Source: Pseudomonas sp. 8AS (GTDB taxonomy: Bacteria; Pseudomonadota; Gammaproteobacteria; Pseudomonadales; Pseudomonadaceae). Taken from it: a stretch of DNA of 64,000 nucleotides. The position numbers were made by a program, and so were the translations under genes. Below the pieces are notes generated by a model. That model was not told where the DNA came from. It did not search any database and was given only the letters and a program-made list of their open reading frames with translations. The stretch is taken from contig NZ_LR733406.1 of NCBI RefSeq assembly GCF_902506505.1, positions 4,191,775 through 4,255,774 of the forward strand, written 5' to 3'. The first letter of the stretch is position 1. Each line of letters starts with the position of its first letter. Positions 16,945 to 25,475 of the stretch are shown here, one piece after another.

Positions 16945-18438
16945 TTATTTCTTGGCCGCAGGTACGGACTGTTCGGCGAGGCTGACCGCGCGGAACATGG
17001 CGCGACGCTTGTTCAGGGTTTCTTCCCACTCAAGGGCCGGCTGCGAGTCGGCGACGATGCCGGCACCGGCCTGTACATGCAGCTCGCCGTCCTTGATCAC
17101 GGCGGTGCGGATGGCAATCGCGGTGTCCATGTTGCCGTTCCATGCCAGGTAACCCACGGCGCCGCCATAGACACCGCGCTTGACCGGCTCCAGTTCGTCG
17201 ATGATCTCCATCGCGCGCACCTTGGGCGCGCCGGACAGGGTGCCGGCCGGCAGGATCGCGCGCAGGGCGTCCATGGCGCTCAGCCCCTCTTTCAGATGCC
17301 CCGTCACGTTGGAGACGATGTGCATGACGTTGGAATAGCGCTCGATCACCATCTGCTCGGTGACCTTCACCGAACCGGTGGCCGACACGCGGCCGACGTC
17401 GTTGCGGCCCAGGTCGATCAGCATCAGGTGCTCGGCGAGCTCCTTGGCGTCGGACAGCAGGTCCTTCTCCAGCTCGATGTCGGCCTCCTCGGTGGCACCA
17501 CGCGGGCGGGTGCCGGCGATCGGCCGTACCGTGACCAGGTTGTCCTCGACGCGCACCAGCACTTCCGGCGAGCTGCCGACCACATGGAAATCGCCGAAGT
17601 TGAAGAAGTACATGTAGGGCGTCGGGTTGATGCAGCGCAGCGCGCGGTACAGGTCGATCGGCGCCGCCTTGAAAGGGATCGACATGCGCTGGGAGATCAC
17701 CACCTGCATGCAGTCGCCGGCCAGGATGTATTCCTTGATCGCCAGCACCGCGGCTTCGTAGTCGTCGCGCTTGAAGCTGGAGACGAAGTCCGGCTCGGCG
17801 CCGATCGGCGCGGCCAGGTCGACGCCCAGGCGCGGGGTGATCGGCTGACGCAGCTTGTCCAGCAGTTGAGCCAGGCGCGCCTGGCCCTGCTCGTAGGCAT
17901 CGGCCTGACTCGGATCGGCGAGGACGATGGCGTGCATTTTGCCGGCCAGGTTGTCGAACACCACCACCGCGTCGGAAACCATCAGCAGGATATCCGGGGT
18001 GCCCAGCGGGTCCGGATTGGGGCTGGCGCCGAGCTTGGTCTCGACGTAGCGCACGCTGTCGTAGCCGAAGTAACCGACCAGGCCGCCGTTGAAACGCGGC
18101 AGGCCGGCCAGGGTCGGCACCCTGTAGCGCGCCTTGAACTGCTCGACGAACGCCAGCGGGTCGGCGCAGTCCTCATGCCGCTCGATCTCGACGCCATCGA
18201 CGCTGACGCTGACCCGGTGGCCGTGGGCGCGCAGCACGGTGCGCGCCTGCAGGCCGATGATGGAGAAGCGCCCCCACTTCTCGCCGCCCTGCACGGATTC
18301 CAGCAGGTAGGTGTTGGGCGCGTCGGCCAGCTTGAGGTAGATCGACAGCGGCGTGTCGAAGTCGGCCAGGGTTTCGAAGGCAAGCGGGATGCGGTTGTAG
18401 CCGTCGGCGGCCAAACGCAGGAATTCGTCGCGGGTCAT
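16945..18438 (-). CDS. trpE: anthranilate synthase component I
   Basis: Aminates chorismate to anthranilate, the committed step of tryptophan synthesis. It is 497 aa, with the N-terminal LLES feedback (tryptophan-binding) motif in TYLLESVQGG and the chorismate-binding C-terminal half containing PIAGTRPRG, LIDLGRNDVGRV and GTLSGAPKVRAMEIIDELEP. Start chosen at MTRDEFLRL. It is preceded by a short Trp-containing leader frame (see 18532-18576), consistent with attenuation control reported for Pseudomonas trpE. Confidence 0.96.
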   Translation of the reverse strand: MTRDEFLRLAADGYNRIPLAFETLADFDTPLSIYLKLADAPNTYLLESVQGGEKWGRFSIIGLQARTVLRAHGHRVSVSVDGVEIERHEDCADPLAFVEQFKARYRVPTLAGLPRFNGGLVGYFGYDSVRYVETKLGASPNPDPLGTPDILLMVSDAVVVFDNLAGKMHAIVLADPSQADAYEQGQARLAQLLDKLRQPITPRLGVDLAAPIGAEPDFVSSFKRDDYEAAVLAIKEYILAGDCMQVVISQRMSIPFKAAPIDLYRALRCINPTPYMYFFNFGDFHVVGSSPEVLVRVEDNLVTVRPIAGTRPRGATEEADIELEKDLLSDAKELAEHLMLIDLGRNDVGRVSATGSVKVTEQMVIERYSNVMHIVSNVTGHLKEGLSAMDALRAILPAGTLSGAPKVRAMEIIDELEPVKRGVYGGAVGYLAWNGNMDTAIAIRTAVIKDGELHVQAGAGIVADSQPALEWEETLNKRRAMFRAVSLAEQSVPAAKK

Positions 18439-18531
18439 GATGGAGTCAGCCTTGTGACCGGAAGCCCGATGGCCTCCGGGAATCAAACAGTAGGGGTACG
18501 CAACACGCGCCGGCAAGCCGGCCACACTCGA

Positions 18532-18576
18532 TCAGGCGCGCCAGCGCCAACGGGCCAGGGCCTTGAGGATCTTCAT
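18532..18576 (-). promoter_or_regulatory. probable trpE leader peptide (attenuator) inside the gph 3' end
   Basis: An ATG at 18576 opens a 14-codon frame encoding MKILKALARWRWRA with two nearby Trp codons, ending 93 bp before trpE. It is in the same frame as gph, so it also forms the last residues of the gph product. Between the leader and trpE are inverted repeats, including a GCCGGC/GCCGGC palindrome and a 9-bp stem around the CCGGAGGCC...CTTCCGG motif. From memory, P. putida trpE is controlled by attenuation with a similar leader. No run of Ts follows either hairpin, so the terminator arm is not obvious. Confidence 0.55.
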
Positions 18577-19365
18577 GTTGGCTCGGATGAGCCAGTGTTT
18601 GCGGGGAGCCACCACGGTGCGATCTCTTGGCTGCGGGTGTGCGGAAGGATTAGCCGACATTAGCCTAGCGTCCGCCTCGAAGCAACCATCGGGCAGCAGC
18701 TGGCGCAGATCGTCGAGCACCGCCGCAGGCGCCTCCTCGGCGATCGGCCGGCCGTGGTTGTAGCCATAGCTCAGCGCCACGCAGGGCACGCCGGCAGCCC
18801 GGGCCGCCAGCACGTCGTTGCGCGAGTCGCCGACAAACAGCGCCTCGTGGGCGCCGATGCCGGCCAGGCGCAGCACATGCAGCAGCGCCGCCGGGTCCGG
18901 TTTCTGCTGCGGCAGGGTGTCGCCGCCGATGATCCAGCGGAAGTAGCGCCCCAGCTTCATCTCGTCCAGCAGCGGGGCGACGAAGCGCTCCGGCTTGTTG
19001 GTGATCAGCGCCAGCTCCACGCCCTGTTTCTTCAGCCACTTGAGGCTGGCGATGACGCCCGGGTAGACGGTGCTCAGGCTGTGGCAGTCGGCATAGGCCT
19101 GGTTGAACAGTTCCAGCGCCTGTGCGGTCTCGGCCTCACCGACGCCGGCATGCTCGATATCGCCGGCCAGGGCGCGACGCACCAGCACCCGCGCGCCGTT
19201 ACCGACCCAGTCGCGCACCCGCTCGATGCCCGCGGCCGGGCGACCCAGGCCGTGCAGCATCTGGTCGACGGCGGCGGCCAGGTCCGGCACCGAGTCGACC
19301 AGGGTGCCGTCCAGGTCGAACATCACCAAGCGCGGCAGCTTGCCGGCGAACAACCCGTGGATCAC
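18532..19365 (-). CDS. gph: phosphoglycolate phosphatase
   Basis: HAD-superfamily phosphatase that removes 2-phosphoglycolate. It has the nucleophile motif VMFDLDGTLVDS near residue 17, ITNKPER (motif II) and FVGDSRNDVLAA (motif IV). The GTG at 19365 overlaps the rpe stop by 4 bp, so the two are coupled. The C-terminal 45 residues lie beyond the HAD core and end in ALARWRWRA, which I think is better explained as the trpE leader read in the same frame. The protein is 277 aa as drawn. Confidence 0.92.
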   Translation of the reverse strand: MIHGLFAGKLPRLVMFDLDGTLVDSVPDLAAAVDQMLHGLGRPAAGIERVRDWVGNGARVLVRRALAGDIEHAGVGEAETAQALELFNQAYADCHSLSTVYPGVIASLKWLKKQGVELALITNKPERFVAPLLDEMKLGRYFRWIIGGDTLPQQKPDPAALLHVLRLAGIGAHEALFVGDSRNDVLAARAAGVPCVALSYGYNHGRPIAEEAPAAVLDDLRQLLPDGCFEADARLMSANPSAHPQPRDRTVVAPRKHWLIRANMKILKALARWRWRA

Positions 19366-20036
19366 GCGCGCACCTGGGCCAGCTCGGCGCGCATGGCGTC
19401 GATCACGGTCTTGTAGTCCGGCTGGTTGAAGATCGCCGAGCCGGCGACGAAGGTGTCGGCGCCTGCCGCGGCGATCTCGCGAATGTTCTGCACGTTGACC
19501 CCGCCATCGATCTCCAGGCGGATGTCGCGGCCGCTGGCGTCGATCAGCGCCCGCGCTTCTTTCAGCTTGTCCAGGGTGCCGGGGATGAACTTCTGCCCGC
19601 CGAAGCCGGGGTTGACGCTCATCAGCAGGATCATGTCGACCTTGTCCATCACGTACTTGAGCGCATCCAGCGGGGTGGCCGGGTTGAACACCAGGCCGGC
19701 CTTGCAGCCGCCGTCGCGGATCAGCTGCAGCGAGCGGTCGATGTGCAGGGTGGCTTCCGGGTGGAAGGTGATGTAGCTGGCGCCGGCCTCGATGAAGTCG
19801 CCGATGATGCGGTCGACCGGCGACACCATCAGGTGCGCGTCGATCGGTGCGGTGATGCCGTACTTGCGCAGCGCCGCGCAGACCATCGGGCCGATGGTCA
19901 GGTTGGGCACGTAGTGGTTGTCCATCACGTCGAAGTGGACGATGTCGGCGCCGGCGGCGAGGACCTTGTCGACTTCCTCGCCCAGGCGGGCGAAATCGGC
20001 GGAGAGGATCGACGGGGCGATGGCGAAGGATTGCAT
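19362..20036 (-). CDS. rpe: ribulose-phosphate 3-epimerase
   Basis: Interconverts ribulose-5-phosphate and xylulose-5-phosphate in the pentose phosphate pathway. TIM barrel of 224 aa with IAPSILSADFARLGEE at the N-terminus, metal-binding HFDVMDNHYVPNLT, and phosphate-binding NPGFGGQKF. It overlaps gph by 4 bp; both are upstream of trpE in the same direction. Confidence 0.96.
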   Translation of the reverse strand: MQSFAIAPSILSADFARLGEEVDKVLAAGADIVHFDVMDNHYVPNLTIGPMVCAALRKYGITAPIDAHLMVSPVDRIIGDFIEAGASYITFHPEATLHIDRSLQLIRDGGCKAGLVFNPATPLDALKYVMDKVDMILLMSVNPGFGGQKFIPGTLDKLKEARALIDASGRDIRLEIDGGVNVQNIREIAAAGADTFVAGSAIFNQPDYKTVIDAMRAELAQVRA

Positions 20037-20115
20037 GGCGGCCTCGGGGCTGAATCACGGTGGCGCGATTGTAGCCTGAGTCGCCGGCCGAGGCAGTTGT
20101 CGTATGTCAGGCCAT

Positions 20116-20137
20116 GGCTGCGACCTTGGTCGCAGCC
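20116..20137. terminator. hairpin after the ABC transporter genes
   Basis: Perfect 10-bp inverted repeat GGCTGCGACC/GGTCGCAGCC with a 2-nt loop, between the last permease gene and rpe. It lacks a T-run in either direction, so it may be an RNA-stabilising hairpin or a weak terminator. Confidence 0.4.
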
Positions 20138-20148
20138 ACTTGCCGGCC

Positions 20149-20976
20149 TCAGCTCGGGTTGGCGGTACGCATCTTCTCGCTGCGCCCGCGCAGCCACTCC
20201 AGGGTCAGCAGCATGACGATGGAGAAGCCGATCAGCAGGGTTGCCGCGGCGGCGATGGTCGGCGACAGGTTCTCGCGGATACCGCTGAACATCTGCCGTG
20301 GCAGGGTGGCCTGCTCGGGGCCGGCGAGGAACAGGGTCACCACCACCTCGTCGAACGAGGTGGCGAAGGCGAACAGCGCACCGGAAATCACCCCGGGGGC
20401 GATCAGCGGCAGGGTCACCCGGCGGAACGCGGTGAGCGGCGAGGCGCCCATGCTGGCGGCGGCGCGCACCAGGTTGTAGTTGAAGCCCTGCAACGTCGCG
20501 GACACCGTGATGATGACGAAGGGTACGCCGAGCACCGCATGCACCAGGATCAGCCCCAAGTAGCTGTTGCCGAAACCCATGGGAGCGAAGAACAGGTAGC
20601 TGGCCACCCCGACTATGACCACCGGCGCCACCATCGGCGAAATCACCAGGCTCATCACCAGGGCCTTGCCGCGGAACTCGCCGCGGGTCAGGCCGATCGA
20701 CGCCAGGGTGCCGAAGACCATGGCCAGCACTGTGGCGGCGGGCGCAACGATCATGCTGTTGGTCAGCGAGCGCATCCACTCGGCCGAGCCGAAGAAGTCG
20801 GCGTACCAGCGCAGGGAGAAGCCCTGCAGCGGGTAGACCAGGAAGCTGCCGGAGTTGAACGACAGCGGGATGATCACCAGCACCGGCAGGATCAGGAACA
20901 GCAGCACCAGCGCGCACAGGCTGCGGTGGGCCCAGAACCAGGCACGTTCGATCGGCGATTTGTAAGGACTCAGCAT
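20149..20976 (-). CDS. agtD: ABC transporter permease (PotC type)
   Basis: Inner-membrane permease of 275 aa with six predicted helices and the ABC permease EAA-type loop (EAA-like region around AAASMGASPLTAFRRVTLPLIAPG). It belongs to the spermidine/putrescine PotC family. Position and order match the P. aeruginosa agtABCD transporter for 4-aminobutyrate and 5-aminovalerate, which is the basis for the symbol. AGGAG lies 9 bp upstream of the start. Confidence 0.75.
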   Translation of the reverse strand: MLSPYKSPIERAWFWAHRSLCALVLLFLILPVLVIIPLSFNSGSFLVYPLQGFSLRWYADFFGSAEWMRSLTNSMIVAPAATVLAMVFGTLASIGLTRGEFRGKALVMSLVISPMVAPVVIVGVASYLFFAPMGFGNSYLGLILVHAVLGVPFVIITVSATLQGFNYNLVRAAASMGASPLTAFRRVTLPLIAPGVISGALFAFATSFDEVVVTLFLAGPEQATLPRQMFSGIRENLSPTIAAAATLLIGFSIVMLLTLEWLRGRSEKMRTANPS

Positions 20977-20992
20977 CTCGATGTTCTCCTGA

Positions 20993-22240
20993 TCAACCCA
21001 GACGCAGGCGGCTAGCGCCCACCAGCCAGCTGTACACCACGTAGAGCAGCATGGTGGCCAGCAACAGCAGGCCGCCGAGGGCCGTGGCCATGCCCCAGTT
21101 GATGGTGGTGTTGGTGTAGAAGGCGACGAAGTAACTGATCATCTGGTCGCTCGGGCTGCCCAGCAGGGCCGGGGTGATGTAGTAGCCGATCGACAGGATG
21201 AACACCAGCAGGCTACCGGCGCCGACGCCCGCCAGGGTCTGCGGGAAGTACACCCGCCAGAAGCTGGCGAAGGGGTGGCAACCCAGCGAGATGGCGGCAC
21301 GCATGTAGCTCGGCGAGATGCCCTTCATCACGCTGTAGATCGGCAGGATCATGAACGGCAGCATGATGTGCACCATGGCCACGTAGACCCCGGTGCGGTT
21401 GAACACCAGCTGCAGCGGCTCGTCGATGATGCCCATGGCCATCAGCGCGCCGTTGATCAGCCCGCCCGACTGCAGCAGCACGATCCACGCCGCCACCCGC
21501 ACCAGGATCGAGGTCCAGAACGGCAGCAGCACCAGGATCATCAGCAGGTTGCTGGTACGGGTCGGCAGGTTGGCCAGCAGGTAGGCCAGCGGGTAGGCCA
21601 GCACCAGGCAGATGGCGGTGATCACCAGGCTCATCCAGAAGGTGCGGGCGAAGATGTCCAGGTAGATGGCCTGGTCCGGGGTCGCCGGGGCCAGTTCGCC
21701 GAGGTCGTCGATGCGGTGATCGAGGGCAGCCAGCAGGTAGTAGGAGGTGAAGGCGCCGTCGTTGCGGCGGATCACCTGCCAGTAGGCCGGGTCGCCCCAG
21801 CGCTCGTCGAGGCTTTCCAGGGCATCCTTGTAGGAGGCGGGCTCCTGCTTGAACGGCAGGGCCCGACCGGTCTTGGCCATCAGGCTGCGGTAGCCGGCCA
21901 GCTCCATGTTCAGGCGCTTGGACAGGTCACCGATGGTCTGGTTCTTGCGCGCCTCGGCCAGGTCGAGGGCCAGGGCCTGGTAGGCAGGCTCTTCCGGCAG
22001 GCCACGGCCATCCCAGGCGGCAATCGCCTCCACGGTACGCGGCAGGCTGCGCACCACTTCGGGGTTTTCCACGCTCTTGTACAGCAGGACGCCGATCGGC
22101 AGGAGGAACACCACCACGAGGAACACCAGCAGCGGCAGGATCAGGCCCTGCGCCTTGAGGCGGTTGATCCGCTCGGCACGCGCCAGCTTCTGCTTCAGGG
22201 TGAGCCCGGCGAATTCGGTGAGGGAGACGGTTTCAGCCAT
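20993..22240 (-). CDS. agtC: ABC transporter permease (PotB type)
   Basis: Inner-membrane permease of 415 aa. It is longer than standard PotB because about 130 residues (roughly 60-190) are inserted in the periplasm between the first and second helices. The permease core has the EAA-type loop AAISLGCHPFASFWRVYFPQTL. It lies 16 bp upstream of the PotC-like gene. Start chosen at MAETVSLTEF with GGAG 7 bp upstream. The substrate (GABA or 5-aminovalerate) is inferred from gene order. Confidence 0.75.
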   Translation of the reverse strand: MAETVSLTEFAGLTLKQKLARAERINRLKAQGLILPLLVFLVVVFLLPIGVLLYKSVENPEVVRSLPRTVEAIAAWDGRGLPEEPAYQALALDLAEARKNQTIGDLSKRLNMELAGYRSLMAKTGRALPFKQEPASYKDALESLDERWGDPAYWQVIRRNDGAFTSYYLLAALDHRIDDLGELAPATPDQAIYLDIFARTFWMSLVITAICLVLAYPLAYLLANLPTRTSNLLMILVLLPFWTSILVRVAAWIVLLQSGGLINGALMAMGIIDEPLQLVFNRTGVYVAMVHIMLPFMILPIYSVMKGISPSYMRAAISLGCHPFASFWRVYFPQTLAGVGAGSLLVFILSIGYYITPALLGSPSDQMISYFVAFYTNTTINWGMATALGGLLLLATMLLYVVYSWLVGASRLRLG

Positions 22241-22275
22241 TGCTAGCTCCGCTAAATCTGGCCGCGCGAGGCGGC

Positions 22276-22319
22276 AGGAAAAAAGAGATGAGGGTGCGCC
22301 CCAGGCGCCAGCCCTCATC
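22276..22319 (-). terminator. intercistronic terminator-like hairpin after the solute-binding protein gene
   Basis: On the minus strand GATGAGGG...CCCTCATC (22319-22287) encloses a GGCGC stem and is followed by CTTTTTTCC. It lies between the solute-binding protein and the permease genes. Such hairpins often allow more binding protein than permease to be made; here that is inference. Confidence 0.6.
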
Positions 22320-22357
22320 CCCAGACCCTCTCCCGCAGGAGAGGGGGTGTTACCAAC

Positions 22358-23398
22358 TTACTTGGCGGCCCAGGCGTTGAAGCGCTGTTCCAGCTGCTCG
22401 CCGAAGTCGGCCCAGAAGGCCACGTTCATGGCGACCTGGCCGGCGATGTTTTCCGGAGTGGTCGGCATGTCTGCCAGCAGGGTCTTGTCGAGCAGTTCAA
22501 CGGCGCCTTTGTTGGCCGGGCCGTAGGCGATATTCGACGAGTAGACCTTCTGCTGCTCAGGCTGCACGGTGAAGGCGGCGAAGGCCTTGGCCGCGTCGAG
22601 GTCCTTGGCACCTTTCGGGATGGCCCAGGAGTCGAAGTCGTAGACGCCGCCGTTCCACACCACCTTGAGGTTGCTTTCCTTCTGCACGGCGGCGATGCGG
22701 CCGTTGTAGGCGGAGCTCATGACCACGTCGCCGGAGGCGAGGAACTGCGGCGGCTGGGCGCCGGCTTCCCACCACTGGATGTGCGGCTTGATCTCGTCGA
22801 GTTTCTTGAACGCGCGATCCTGGCCTTCCTGGGTGGCGAGCACGCTATACACGTCCTTCGCCGCCACGCCGTCGGCCATCAGGGCGAATTCCAGGGTGTA
22901 CTTGGCGCCCTTGCGCAGGCCGCGCTTGCCGGGGAATTTCTTCACGTCCCAGAAATCGGTCCAGCCGGTCGGGGCGGCAGCGAGCTTGTCGGCGTTGTAG
23001 GCGAGCACCGTGGACCACACGAAGAAGCCCACGCCGCACGGCTGCACGGCGCCGTCGATGTAGTTGGAGGCATCGCCGAACAGGGCCGGGTCGAGTTCCT
23101 CGAACAGGCCTTCGTCACAGCCGCGGGCCAGTTCCGGCGACTCCACTTCCACCAGGTTCCACGACACGCTGTTGGTGTCGACCATGGCTTTGACCTTGGC
23201 CATCTCGCCGTTGTATTCGCCGGCGATCACCTTGCCTTTGCCGGCCGCTTCCCAGGGCTGGTAGAAGGCCTTGGTCTGTGCCTCCTTGTTGGCGCCACCG
23301 AAGGAAATCACCGTCAGGTCGGCGGCGGCCGCCTGGCCGGCGCAGGCCAGGCCGAGGGCCAGGGCGCCGAGGCGAAGGTTGCTGTGCAGTTTGCTCAT
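22358..23398 (-). CDS. agtB: extracellular solute-binding protein (PotD/PotF type)
   Basis: Periplasmic binding protein of 346 aa for the neighbouring ABC transporter. Signal peptide residues 1-23 (LRLGALALGLACAGQAAAA), mature start ADLTVISFGGANKEAQ. The body resembles the PotD family. The symbol follows the P. aeruginosa agt cluster order. A repeat element separates it from the ATPase gene upstream, and a terminator-like hairpin follows it. Confidence 0.77.
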   Translation of the reverse strand: MSKLHSNLRLGALALGLACAGQAAAADLTVISFGGANKEAQTKAFYQPWEAAGKGKVIAGEYNGEMAKVKAMVDTNSVSWNLVEVESPELARGCDEGLFEELDPALFGDASNYIDGAVQPCGVGFFVWSTVLAYNADKLAAAPTGWTDFWDVKKFPGKRGLRKGAKYTLEFALMADGVAAKDVYSVLATQEGQDRAFKKLDEIKPHIQWWEAGAQPPQFLASGDVVMSSAYNGRIAAVQKESNLKVVWNGGVYDFDSWAIPKGAKDLDAAKAFAAFTVQPEQQKVYSSNIAYGPANKGAVELLDKTLLADMPTTPENIAGQVAMNVAFWADFGEQLEQRFNAWAAK

Positions 23399-23428
23399 TG
23401 TTGTTTTCTCCACGGTGCTGGGTTGGTA

Positions 23429-23596
23429 AGAGCCTATTTACAATCTGCTGCGCGTCGGCGATCCCGCGTTAAAAGCCGCCTCGGAATGCTCATTTACAAC
23501 TCGTAAACTCCGCTTCCTCTGCGCTTTGAACAGCCAGAGGCTGTTACTACGTAGCGCCTTGTCTCGCTCTAGCTCGCTAGATCGTAAAAAGGCTCT
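23429..23596 (-). repeat. inverted-repeat-bounded element, copy A (168 bp)
   Basis: Same family as the elements at 35723 and 37869, in the opposite orientation. Read on the minus strand it shares AGAGCCT at the start, the GAGCTAGAG block, the core TTTACGAGTTGTAAATGAGC and AGGCTCT at the end. It is 26 bp longer than the others because of an extra segment containing the palindrome AACAGCC-AGA-GGCTGTT (23529-23545). It lies between two ABC transporter genes. Confidence 0.85.
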
Positions 23597-23606
23597 TGGG
23601 AGCGAC

Positions 23607-24743
23607 TCACTCCGCAGTCAGCGGGTCGAGCGCGCGAACGTGTTCCACATGCCAGCCAAGCGGCACCACATCGCCCACGCCCATGGCGGGATCGAGTTCG
23701 GCGATCGGCTGCTTGACGAAGAAATCGGGCTTGCCGCACACCTCCATGCGGATGCGCACGTGGTCGCCCAGGTAGATGAACTCCACCACCCGCCCGGAGA
23801 AGCGATTGCTGCACTGCTCGCTGGCGCCGTTGAGGCGCACGCGCTCGGGGCGGATCGACAGGGTCACCGGCTCGCCGGGCGCACCGACGTTGACCGCCAG
23901 CGCCTCGACCTTCTCGCCGCGACTGAGGCCGACCACGCAGCGCTCGCCGTCGCGGCTGAGCAACTGGCCGCTGATGCGGTTGTTCTCGCCGATGAAGTTG
24001 GCCACGAAGGTGTTCTTCGGCGCCTCGTAGAGGTCGCGCGGCGGGGCGATCTGCTGGATCTCGCCCTGGTGGAACACCGCCACCCGGTCGGACATGGTCA
24101 GCGCCTCGCCCTGGTCGTGGGTCACGTAGACCACGGTCACGCCCAGGCGCTGGTGGATGTGCTTGATCTCCATCTGCATGTGCTCGCGCAGCTGCTTGTC
24201 CAGCGCGCCGAGCGGCTCGTCCATCAGCACCAGCTGCGGCTCGAACACCAGCGCACGGGCCAGGGCCACGCGCTGCTGCTGGCCGCCGGAGAGCTGCGCC
24301 GGGTAGCGGTTGCGGAACTTGTCGAGCTGCACCATCGACAGCGCGCGCTTGACCCGCTCGCTGCAGTCGGTCTTGTTCATGCCGCGCACGGTCAGCGGGA
24401 AGGCCAGGTTCTCGGCCACCGTCATGTGCGGGAACAGCGCGTAGTTCTGGAACACCATGCCGATGTCGCGCTTGTGCGGCGGCACGTTGTTGATCGCCCG
24501 GCCACCGAGCAAGATCTCGCCGGCGGTGGGCGTCTCGAAGCCGGCCAGCATCATCAGGCTGGTGGTCTTGCCCGAGCCGGACGGCCCGAGCAGGGTGAGG
24601 AATTCGCCTTTGCGAATATCCAGGTTGAGGTCTTTGACGATCAGGTTCTCGCCGTCGTAGCTCTTCTGCACGCCACGAAAACTGACCAGTACATCGTTGG
24701 AAGCATTCTCGGCCATCACCACACCTGTGTTCTTGTCTGCCAT
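23607..24743 (-). CDS. agtA: ABC transporter ATP-binding protein (PotA type)
   Basis: ATPase subunit, 378 aa. Walker A GPSGSGKTT, Q-loop VFQNYALF, signature LSGGQQQR, Walker B LVLMDEPLGALD, switch His in YVTHDQGEAL, then a C-terminal TOBE domain. It powers the downstream permeases. The start may be ATG 24743 or the in-frame ATG at 24716 (MAENASN), which aligns better with homologues. It is separated from its partner genes by repeat copy A. Confidence 0.8.
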   Translation of the reverse strand: MADKNTGVVMAENASNDVLVSFRGVQKSYDGENLIVKDLNLDIRKGEFLTLLGPSGSGKTTSLMMLAGFETPTAGEILLGGRAINNVPPHKRDIGMVFQNYALFPHMTVAENLAFPLTVRGMNKTDCSERVKRALSMVQLDKFRNRYPAQLSGGQQQRVALARALVFEPQLVLMDEPLGALDKQLREHMQMEIKHIHQRLGVTVVYVTHDQGEALTMSDRVAVFHQGEIQQIAPPRDLYEAPKNTFVANFIGENNRISGQLLSRDGERCVVGLSRGEKVEALAVNVGAPGEPVTLSIRPERVRLNGASEQCSNRFSGRVVEFIYLGDHVRIRMEVCGKPDFFVKQPIAELDPAMGVGDVVPLGWHVEHVRALDPLTAE

Positions 24744-24845
24744 GGCTAAAGACTAGAGAGGCCGGGGCGTCACGCAAATCGGGCGGTATGACTGATTGCT
24801 ATAAGGCTAGAGGAAAGCGTGCTGTAGGGATCGCCCTACAGCGGA

Positions 24846-25475
24846 CTACAACAGCTTGTGCTCCATCGCGTACTTCACCAGATCGGCCACCGAGTGGCTG
24901 CCGAGCTTCTGCATCAGGCGCGCCTTGTGGGTGCTGACGGTCTTGCTGCTGATCGACAGGTGCAGGGCGATCTCGTTGACCCCCTCGCCCTGCACCAGGC
25001 GCTCGAACACCGAGAACTCGCGTTCGGACAGCTGCGCATGGGGCGGTCGCGAATCGGTCAGGCCGACCTCGAAGACCATCCGGTCGGCCAGCTCCGGGTC
25101 GATGTAGCGCCCGCCGGCGGCGACCTTGCGGATGGCGGTGAGCAGCAGCGCCGGGTCGCTGTCCTTGGTCGCATAGCCGGCCGCGCCGATCTTCAGCGCG
25201 CGGGCGGCCATCTGCGCCTCGTCGTGCATGGACAGCACCAGCACCGCCGGCGGATTGTTCAGCGCGCGAATCCGCGGAATCGCCTCCAGGCCGTTGACCC
25301 CGGGCATGGAGATATCCAGCAGCACCACTTCGCAGGGCGTATGGCGCAGCGCCTCCAGCAGCTGCTCGCCGTTGCAGGCCTCGCCGACCACCTGCAGGTC
25401 CTTGGCCAGGCCGATCAGCTGCTTGATGCCCTCGCGGACGATGGTGTGGTCTTCGGCTACCAGTACTCGAATCAC
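24846..25475 (-). CDS. agtR: LuxR-type response regulator
   Basis: NarL/FixJ-family regulator of 209 aa. The receiver domain has the acidic pair VAEDH, phospho-acceptor Asp54 in LLDISMPG, and a conserved Lys in YATKDSD. The C-terminal HTH has EIALHLSISSKTVSTHKARLMQKL. The GTG start overlaps the kinase gene stop by 4 bp, so the two are coupled. Placed upstream of the transporter like P. aeruginosa agtR. Confidence 0.8.
   Translation of the reverse strand: MIRVLVAEDHTIVREGIKQLIGLAKDLQVVGEACNGEQLLEALRHTPCEVVLLDISMPGVNGLEAIPRIRALNNPPAVLVLSMHDEAQMAARALKIGAAGYATKDSDPALLLTAIRKVAAGGRYIDPELADRMVFEVGLTDSRPPHAQLSEREFSVFERLVQGEGVNEIALHLSISSKTVSTHKARLMQKLGSHSVADLVKYAMEHKLL

Noticed and set aside
18439..18531. 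Intrinsic terminator of the trpE attenuator
   Set aside because: Hairpins are present, but no T-run follows them, so I did not list a terminator feature.
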